This document shows, piece after piece, positions 6,223 through 10,822 of a stretch of 10,822 nucleotides of DNA. The DNA is taken from NCBI GenBank assembly GCA_005779525.1, contig SXIZ01000188.1:1-10822 (forward strand). Direction: 5' to 3'. Made by a program: the position numbers and the translations under genes. The notes below the pieces were generated by a model that saw nothing but the letters and a program-made list of their open reading frames with translations, was not told where the DNA came from and did not search any database. Origin of the DNA: Methylococcaceae bacterium. Lineage in GTDB: Bacteria > Pseudomonadota > Gammaproteobacteria > Methylococcales > Methylomonadaceae. Each line of letters begins with the position of its first letter. The stretch's first letter is position 1.

Positions 6223-7494
6223 ATGCGACCATCAATAGCGGTTCTAATTTTTTTAGCCTCACTGTTTAGCCGTACAACGCATGCAACTGATTGGGGCTCG
6301 AACTGGTCAGTATCAGGCTTTGGCACATTCGGCGCAGCAGGCACCGACAGCAATGCCTTAGGGTTTCATCGCGATCGCTTTGAACAACAAGACGTCACTC
6401 GCGGTTGGGGCATCACCACGGATTCACGCTTAGGTGTGCAAATTGATACCGATATCACCCAGAGACTGCATGCAACAGTACAATTCGTTGCGCGCGACCA
6501 TGTCGGTAATTTTTGGGAACAAAATTTAGAATGGGCATTTTTACGCTGGATGCCCTCAGATACCCTAAGCATCCGCTTAGGCCGCGTTGGCGCGGATGTG
6601 TTTGTGTTGAGCGATTACCGTAATGTCGGCTTTACCTATCCTTGGATGCGACCGCCGCATGAATTTTATGGCGCACTGCCGATTTATCATTTAGACGGTA
6701 TTGACCTTAGCCAAAAATTTAACTTCCAAAATAACCTTCTGACTGCCAAGCTATTTGTAGGTCACACTGATACACAAATGCCAGCTGATCCTGTCCCTGC
6801 AAGTGAAATCACTCCGGCTTCCACCGCCAGTGTAATAACCATTGACGCGCCCAGCATCGGAGCAAACTTAGTATACGAAACCAGCAATTGGCGTTTACGT
6901 TTAGGCTATGCATTTATGCACTTGCTCAAGGGCATAGATACCCAACCCTTAGCGGATATATTAACCAACCCTCTGACCAATATTTTTATACCCAACATTG
7001 GAAGCGTAGCTCCGCACCTAGCCATACAAAATACTGATCTACATTACTATTCCCTCGGTGCACACTACGATGACGGTGATTGGCTAGCGCAAACTGAAGC
7101 ATCCTATACCAACACCCAAACGGTTTTCTTTCCCGATACCTTTAACAGCTATGTCAGCCTAGGACGACGCTTTGCAAAAGTCACGGCCTATGCGTTGTAT
7201 GGCATTGCATATTCATTTGATCACCCAGTTAGCATACCAGAACCAGTCATCGACAACCCATTGGTGCACCAATTACACCAATTCGTGGACACGACTATTA
7301 ACCACAATGGCATCCATGAACAATCCGTATCCTTAGGGCTACGCTGGGATGTTTTACCTAAAGTCGCACTTAAAACGCAATGGACGCACTATTGGTTTGG
7401 AACCAATGGCACACGGCTGTGGCAAACCCCCGCTAACACGCAATTGCCTGATGAAACCAATCTTTGGTCCGTTGGCGTAGATTTTATTTTTTAA
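6223..7494 (+). CDS. Porin-like outer-membrane beta-barrel protein
   Basis: A 423-residue exported protein. Residues 1-21 form a signal peptide (hydrophobic AVLIFLASLF, probable cleavage after THA). The mature part alternates polar and hydrophobic residues in amphipathic strands (LHATVQFVARDH, LSIRLGRVGADVF, WRLRLGYAFMHL, VALKTQWTHYWF) and ends in VGVDFIF. The terminal Phe is the usual recognition signal for the BAM machinery. The segment DYRNVGFTYPWMRPP (131-145) resembles conserved blocks I associate with uncharacterised barrel proteins found beside GGDEF genes, but I cannot name the family. The PstS-like gene follows after 4 bases and the diguanylate cyclase after that, so a role in envelope sensing or ligand entry is more likely than a general porin. 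The start at 6223 is set by the signal peptide; no Shine-Dalgarno is evident. Confidence 0.8.
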   Translation: MRPSIAVLIFLASLFSRTTHATDWGSNWSVSGFGTFGAAGTDSNALGFHRDRFEQQDVTRGWGITTDSRLGVQIDTDITQRLHATVQFVARDHVGNFWEQNLEWAFLRWMPSDTLSIRLGRVGADVFVLSDYRNVGFTYPWMRPPHEFYGALPIYHLDGIDLSQKFNFQNNLLTAKLFVGHTDTQMPADPVPASEITPASTASVITIDAPSIGANLVYETSNWRLRLGYAFMHLLKGIDTQPLADILTNPLTNIFIPNIGSVAPHLAIQNTDLHYYSLGAHYDDGDWLAQTEASYTNTQTVFFPDTFNSYVSLGRRFAKVTAYALYGIAYSFDHPVSIPEPVIDNPLVHQLHQFVDTTINHNGIHEQSVSLGLRWDVLPKVALKTQWTHYWFGTNGTRLWQTPANTQLPDETNLWSVGVDFIF

Positions 7495-7498
7495 TTTA

Positions 7499-7909
7499 AT
7501 GAAAAATTTAATCTTTGGACTATGCTTACTGCTTATCCCCCTGAGTCTGAGTGCAGAAATTGTCGTCATAGGCAACTTGAATAGTCCAGTAAACAATTTA
7601 AGTAAGCGCGAAGTTCAAGATATCTTTTTGGGTCGCACCCGGGCCTTACCCAATGGTAATTTTGTACTTCCATTAGATTTGGTTGAATTGCGGAGTAATT
7701 TTTATTTGCTCCTGACTAATCGTCCCATAGAGCAGATTGATGCCTACTGGGCACGGATTATGTTTAGTGGGCAAAACACCCCCCCAATCAACCTCCCGGA
7801 TGAACAAGCCATGTTAAAAACTATTGCTGAAAATACCGGAGCAATCGGATATATGGACAAACGCAAGATTAATGAGAAACTAGTTCGTGTGCTTTTAATT
7901 TTGGAATGA
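7499..7909 (+). CDS. Small periplasmic PstS-like (phosphate-binding-protein family) protein
   Basis: A 136-residue secreted protein. Residues 1-19 are a signal peptide (LIFGLCLLLIPLSLSA, cleavage before EIVVIGN). The mature 117 residues show the pattern of short PstS-like proteins: LSKREVQDIFLGRTRALPNG, then YWARIMFSG, and a final IAENTGAIGYMDK like the NPGAIGY block of phosphate-binding proteins. Full PstS has two lobes and over 300 residues, so this is roughly one lobe. It is unlikely to serve an ABC transporter, since no permease or ATPase genes are present. It starts 4 bases after the barrel gene stop with no Shine-Dalgarno, suggesting translational coupling, and ends 3 bases before the diguanylate cyclase. 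I infer that it acts as a periplasmic partner or regulator of that enzyme. Confidence 0.8.
   Translation: MKNLIFGLCLLLIPLSLSAEIVVIGNLNSPVNNLSKREVQDIFLGRTRALPNGNFVLPLDLVELRSNFYLLLTNRPIEQIDAYWARIMFSGQNTPPINLPDEQAMLKTIAENTGAIGYMDKRKINEKLVRVLLILE
7901..7905 (+). promoter_or_regulatory. Ribosome binding site of the diguanylate cyclase gene
   Basis: TTGGA lies 7 bases before the ATG at 7913, within the last codons of the PstS-like gene. It supports that start and ties the two genes together. Confidence 0.5.
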
Positions 7910-7912
7910 TTC

Positions 7913-9568
7913 ATGGCGCAAAAACAATTTAAAAGCTTACAACAAAAGCTACTGCTTTCGGTACTCAGCGTCTCATTGATTCTTGCCGTCGGAGCGGCCA
8001 CCATTTCTTTTATTGAAGAATTCGAGCGCTCCAAATCCCAAACAGAAATCATGCTGAACCAACTGCTTGATACTGTCGAAGGTACCGCTGCAATCGCCGC
8101 TTTTTCTAATAACGCCCAAATTGCACAAGATGTGGTTAACGGACTGTTAAAAAACGATATCGTCTTCCGGGTTAGAATCAAAAGTGATGGCGGCTTTATC
8201 TTCGAACAAGCTAAAAATGAAGCAGAAAGTGGCAAAAAGCTTAATGAAAAAGAAATAGAACGCCCATTATATTCGCCGTTTGGCGATGGACAACTCCTGG
8301 GCTCTATTCTGGTACAACCAACCGCAAAATTCAATTTGAACGAGGCACAGCACAGTGCCGAAATTAATGCCTTATCCTCCATCGCACTTATCGGCGTTAC
8401 CGCCGTCATTATCTTATTGCTGGTGCGCTCCAATATTTCCAAACCCCTGTCTATTGTTTCAAACACCCTACACGCCATCAAATCGGGCGAAAAACAACGC
8501 TTACCCATACTACGCAAAAACACCAACGACGAACTAGGCCGTTTAGTCTTGGACATTAATAATTTATTGGATGTCTTAGAATCCCAATTCAATGAAGAAC
8601 ATTCGTTGCGACAACAAATTGAATCGATAGAACAACAATTACGCGATATTTTTAACTCCAGCAGTGCGGGTCTCTTTCTGTTAGACAAATACGGCAATAT
8701 CCGCACCTTAAACGCAACCCTCAAAAAAATATTGCATGCAAATCATATTGACGATGCCACCTTAACGCACAATTACCCCATTGCGAGTTTCTTTAACGAG
8801 CAAACTCAATTTATTGCCTTATTGCAAAGCGCCTTACGCTCAGGGCGTCTGGAAACCAAAGATTTTTCATTACAAAATACCTCAGGACCCGAAACCGTCT
8901 GGTTACATTGCTTAGTCTCCAAAGTCATAGACTCTTCAGGAAAGGTCGGCATCGAAGGCGTATTATTTGACGTTACCCAACGGGTCGAAAATGAGCTTGC
9001 TATTAAACATGCAGCAGATCACGACCCCTTAACTGGCTTATTACGTCGTCAAGCGGCGCAAGCCGCATTTAACCGCTACATGACCTCAAATAAAAGCCCG
9101 AGTCTCTCCATCTTACTGATGGACCTAGACGGCTTTAAAAAAGCCAATGATACCTACGGCCATTTAGTCGGCGATAAAGTGCTCGCTATTGCCGCAGAAC
9201 GTTTGCTGCAATCAGTCAGAACTACCGATATCGTCGCACGTCTCGGGGGAGATGAATTCTTAATTATATTGATTAATCAGCCTCCTCCCGTTGATCGCTT
9301 CGAAACCGCAGAAAAAATTGTCGTGTCTATCCAACATCCTATGAGCATTGATGATGATACCATCGTCAAAGTAGGCATAAGCTTAGGTATTGCCAATATG
9401 ACCCATGTGCATCAAGATTTTGAATACCTTGTTAAAGCTGCAGACGAAGCCATGTACGAAGTGAAGCGCAAAGGAAAAAACGGCTATTGCATCTATGGCA
9501 GTGACATGCGCGTCAAACTCTATCGCCCTGATGCGGCAAGCCCAACGCAACCTGAGCACTGGATTTAA
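7913..9568 (+). CDS. Membrane-bound diguanylate cyclase, CHASE8-like-HAMP-PAS-GGDEF
   Basis: It makes cyclic di-GMP from two GTP. The 551 residues run as follows. A first membrane helix spans about 13-34. A periplasmic sensor of about 115 residues (36-150) carries the CHASE8-type stretch EGTAAIAAFSNNAQIAQDVV. A second helix spans about 152-171, then HAMP 172-224 and a PAS domain about 240-358 (IFNSSSAGLFLLD to GVLFDVTQR). The GGDEF domain covers about 366-530. The active motif is intact (RLGGDEF, GGDEF at 445-449), as are the metal and GTP residues in MDLDGFKKANDTYGH (403-417). RTTD at 436-439, five residues before GGDEF, is a canonical I-site, so product inhibition is expected. There is no EAL or HD-GYP domain. 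The periplasmic-sensor plan is that of YfiN (DgcN), with an added PAS domain. The two preceding exported proteins are likely partners controlling it. Confidence 0.93.
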   Translation: MAQKQFKSLQQKLLLSVLSVSLILAVGAATISFIEEFERSKSQTEIMLNQLLDTVEGTAAIAAFSNNAQIAQDVVNGLLKNDIVFRVRIKSDGGFIFEQAKNEAESGKKLNEKEIERPLYSPFGDGQLLGSILVQPTAKFNLNEAQHSAEINALSSIALIGVTAVIILLLVRSNISKPLSIVSNTLHAIKSGEKQRLPILRKNTNDELGRLVLDINNLLDVLESQFNEEHSLRQQIESIEQQLRDIFNSSSAGLFLLDKYGNIRTLNATLKKILHANHIDDATLTHNYPIASFFNEQTQFIALLQSALRSGRLETKDFSLQNTSGPETVWLHCLVSKVIDSSGKVGIEGVLFDVTQRVENELAIKHAADHDPLTGLLRRQAAQAAFNRYMTSNKSPSLSILLMDLDGFKKANDTYGHLVGDKVLAIAAERLLQSVRTTDIVARLGGDEFLIILINQPPPVDRFETAEKIVVSIQHPMSIDDDTIVKVGISLGIANMTHVHQDFEYLVKAADEAMYEVKRKGKNGYCIYGSDMRVKLYRPDAASPTQPEHWI

Positions 9569-9600
9569 ACCAAACAATCACCCGCTGACTGCGAGCCTAT

Positions 9601-10029
9601 ATGAGATTCTGGGAAACCAAAAAACTGCATGAAATGACCACCGCCGAATGGGAGTCATTATGCGACAACTGCGGCAAATGCTGTCTGCACAAACTGGAAG
9701 ATGAAGATACTGGAGATATTTACTTCACCAGCGTCGTGTGTAATTTAATTGACTTAAAAACCTGTCGTTGCACCCGCTATACGGAACGCACCACCTTAGT
9801 TCCAGAATGCTTGGACCTAAAACAACATGACTTTGCCGAATTCACCTGGCTTCCCAAAACCTGCGCGTACCGCCTATTAACCGATGGCAAGCCCCTACCC
9901 TCCTGGCACCCATTAATTTCCGGCTCCCCAAGCAGTGTGCAGCAAGCAGGCGTATCGATACGTAGCTACGCCATGAAAGAAAAAGATATTGAGGATTTGG
10001 AAGACCATATCATCGAATGGGACATCTAA
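9601..10029 (+). CDS. ycgN: YcgN-family cysteine-cluster protein (UPF0260)
   Basis: A 142-residue cytoplasmic protein clearly homologous to E. coli YcgN over its length (shared FW..K.L.EM, AEWESLCD.CG.CCLHKL, DEDT..IYFT, WLP.TCAYRLL, LP.WHPL). Nine cysteines are seen, at 21, 24, 27, 28, 47, 55, 57, 70 and 88. The first four form CxxCxxCC, and the set is a likely metal or iron-sulfur site shared with the zinc/iron-chelating (YkgJ-type) cluster family. The biological role is unknown. It starts 32 bases after the cyclase on the same strand with only a weak GAG as ribosome binding site, so it may be part of the same transcript. Its gene end overlaps the next one. Confidence 0.93.
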   Translation: MRFWETKKLHEMTTAEWESLCDNCGKCCLHKLEDEDTGDIYFTSVVCNLIDLKTCRCTRYTERTTLVPECLDLKQHDFAEFTWLPKTCAYRLLTDGKPLPSWHPLISGSPSSVQQAGVSIRSYAMKEKDIEDLEDHIIEWDI

Positions 10030-10307
10030 TGCATACATTGTCGCCAGCCACCTTGCTGCTAATCATTACAGGCTTAAGTCAAATCAGTTTACCCTGCAGT
10101 GCCGGGGTATCTGATAGCCATGTGATTGCGGAAATTAAAAAAAATCCGTCAACATCCACCCGCAACAATAGCAATGCTCAAGGAATAAACGGCATCAATG
10201 TGTTCGTCACACCACCTAATCTGAACAATACCCCCCAAACACTCCTTCCGGTACCCACAACGCCCGTCCATCCCAATATCATCCTGCCCATTCCTGGGGC
10301 GCCTTGA
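10029..10307 (+). CDS. Small secreted Pro/Asn-rich protein of unknown function
   Basis: Not a recognised family. From the ATG at 10029, which shares its A with the TAA stop of the preceding gene (TAATG), the protein has 92 residues. A hydrophobic segment ATLLLIITGLSQISL is followed by a probable signal peptidase I site (CSA before GVSD). The cysteine context SLPC is not a lipobox. The mature part is low in complexity, rich in Asn, Pro and Thr, with a Pro-rich tail (LPVPTTPVHPNIILPIPGAP), and is probably unstructured. An in-frame ATG at 10017 would add four residues and a 13-base overlap. The stop-start overlap suggests coupled translation with the YcgN-like gene. Nothing resembling a terminator is seen in the 41 bases after it. 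Confidence 0.55.
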   Translation: MHTLSPATLLLIITGLSQISLPCSAGVSDSHVIAEIKKNPSTSTRNNSNAQGINGINVFVTPPNLNNTPQTLLPVPTTPVHPNIILPIPGAP

Positions 10308-10348
10308 TTCAGCTGGCGCATTGTCAATTTCACATTGCGAGAGAAGCT

Positions 10349-10822
10349 TTAGCGCCTACCGGGATTAGTTGGATTAGCATTCAGCTTTGATTGTGTATCT
10401 CTTGCAACAAATTTATTTGCTTCAATAAGCTTAAATTTAAGGTCATTTAGCATCACTATTGCCTCTGTAATCTCCTTACCATGCATGTGCTGCCAAAATT
10501 CAATGGCGAAATTTGGCCCCATTTCAGACATGGAATCGATAAATTTTATAACTTCATTTCGGAGTGGCATTAGAATTGCATATTGAACTTCTGTTTTTGC
10601 TATTTCGAATTCTGCTTGAGATTTCGATAATGCAAGGCATTCCAATTGAGAACGCTCCTCAGTTGCACACTTAAAAGCACTAATCGCTGAGACCTCAAGC
10701 AATGCATTAATTAACAATTCGAACGATCTAATCGAGGGACTTTCTAGTAGTGGTAAACCCATTTTTTCCAACCACGTATTATCATGAAAAGGTAGCGCAA
10801 GTAACGTATCAACACCTGAAAC
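10349..10822 (-). CDS. C-terminal part of an unrecognised protein (runs off right edge)
   Basis: The minus-strand frame is open from the right window edge to a TAA at 10351-10349, giving 157 visible residues. The frame stays open through 17 codons upstream of the first possible start (TTG at 10771), reading VSGVDTLLALPFHDNTW. The true start is therefore probably outside. The visible part looks mainly helical (LLINALLEVSAISAF, EAIVMLNDLKFKLIEANKF), with no signal peptide or membrane helix. It ends in a polar tail, NANPTNPGRR. The DNA is visibly poorer in G+C than the genes to its left, which hints at acquired DNA. It converges on the small secreted protein gene 41 bases away. I recognise no motif. 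Confidence 0.5.
   Translation of the reverse strand, partial: VSGVDTLLALPFHDNTWLEKMGLPLLESPSIRSFELLINALLEVSAISAFKCATEERSQLECLALSKSQAEFEIAKTEVQYAILMPLRNEVIKFIDSMSEMGPNFAIEFWQHMHGKEITEAIVMLNDLKFKLIEANKFVARDTQSKLNANPTNPGRR

Noticed and set aside
7744..8724. A 326-codon open frame on the minus strand
   Set aside because: It lies antisense to the PstS-like gene end and the diguanylate cyclase, both clear coding regions. Its product is Ser/Leu/Cys-rich with no family features, as expected for a mirror frame.
10029..10120. Lipoprotein signal in the small secreted protein
   Set aside because: The cysteine follows S-L-P rather than a lipobox; a signal peptidase I site after CSA fits better.
10361..10378. 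Short direct repeat GGATTAG twice (possible attachment site)
   Set aside because: It is only seven bases, lies within a coding frame, and no integrase or tRNA gene is nearby.

Overview
The window reads as a chromosomal segment of a gammaproteobacterium with moderate G+C. The clearest proteins (IleS, RibF, MurJ, S20, a YcgN-type cysteine-cluster protein) resemble their E. coli counterparts along their whole visible length. The linkage rpsT / murJ / ribF / ileS is the conserved gammaproteobacterial housekeeping neighbourhood. Genus or order cannot be decided from the sequence alone. Shine-Dalgarno sequences are weak or absent at several genes.

Left part, minus strand (1-5481). Isoleucyl-tRNA synthetase runs off the left edge. 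It lies 3 bases downstream of ribF (FMN/FAD synthesis), which has its own good sigma70-type promoter. Next comes a gene for a protein resembling the DUF2452 family, then a hairpin-packed block of about 440 bp (3430-3872), then murJ, the lipid II flippase. The DUF2452-like gene and the hairpin block lie between murJ and ribF. The block is bounded by imperfect 17-bp terminal inverted repeats (15/17 matching) and looks like a non-autonomous, MITE-like element. It holds two large stem structures and several small hairpins, many with TGGA in the loop.

Centre (5482-6222). murJ and rpsT diverge from a 94-bp gap where two sigma70-like promoters appear to overlap almost completely. rpsT ends in a textbook intrinsic terminator. 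About 320 bp without a recognisable gene follow.

Right part, plus strand (6223-10307). A tight three-gene run encodes an outer-membrane beta-barrel protein, a small secreted protein like one lobe of a PstS-type phosphate-binding protein, and a membrane-bound diguanylate cyclase (periplasmic CHASE8-like sensor, HAMP, PAS, GGDEF with an intact I-site). Gaps are 4 and 3 bases. By analogy with the YfiB-YfiR-YfiN envelope module this is probably an envelope-to-cyclic-di-GMP signalling unit, built from different periplasmic and outer-membrane parts. It is the most interesting functional unit here. A YcgN-type protein and an overlapping small secreted Pro/Asn-rich protein follow on the same strand.

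At the right edge a minus-strand reading frame of lower apparent G+C enters from outside the window. Only its C-terminal 157 codons are visible and it is not recognised.
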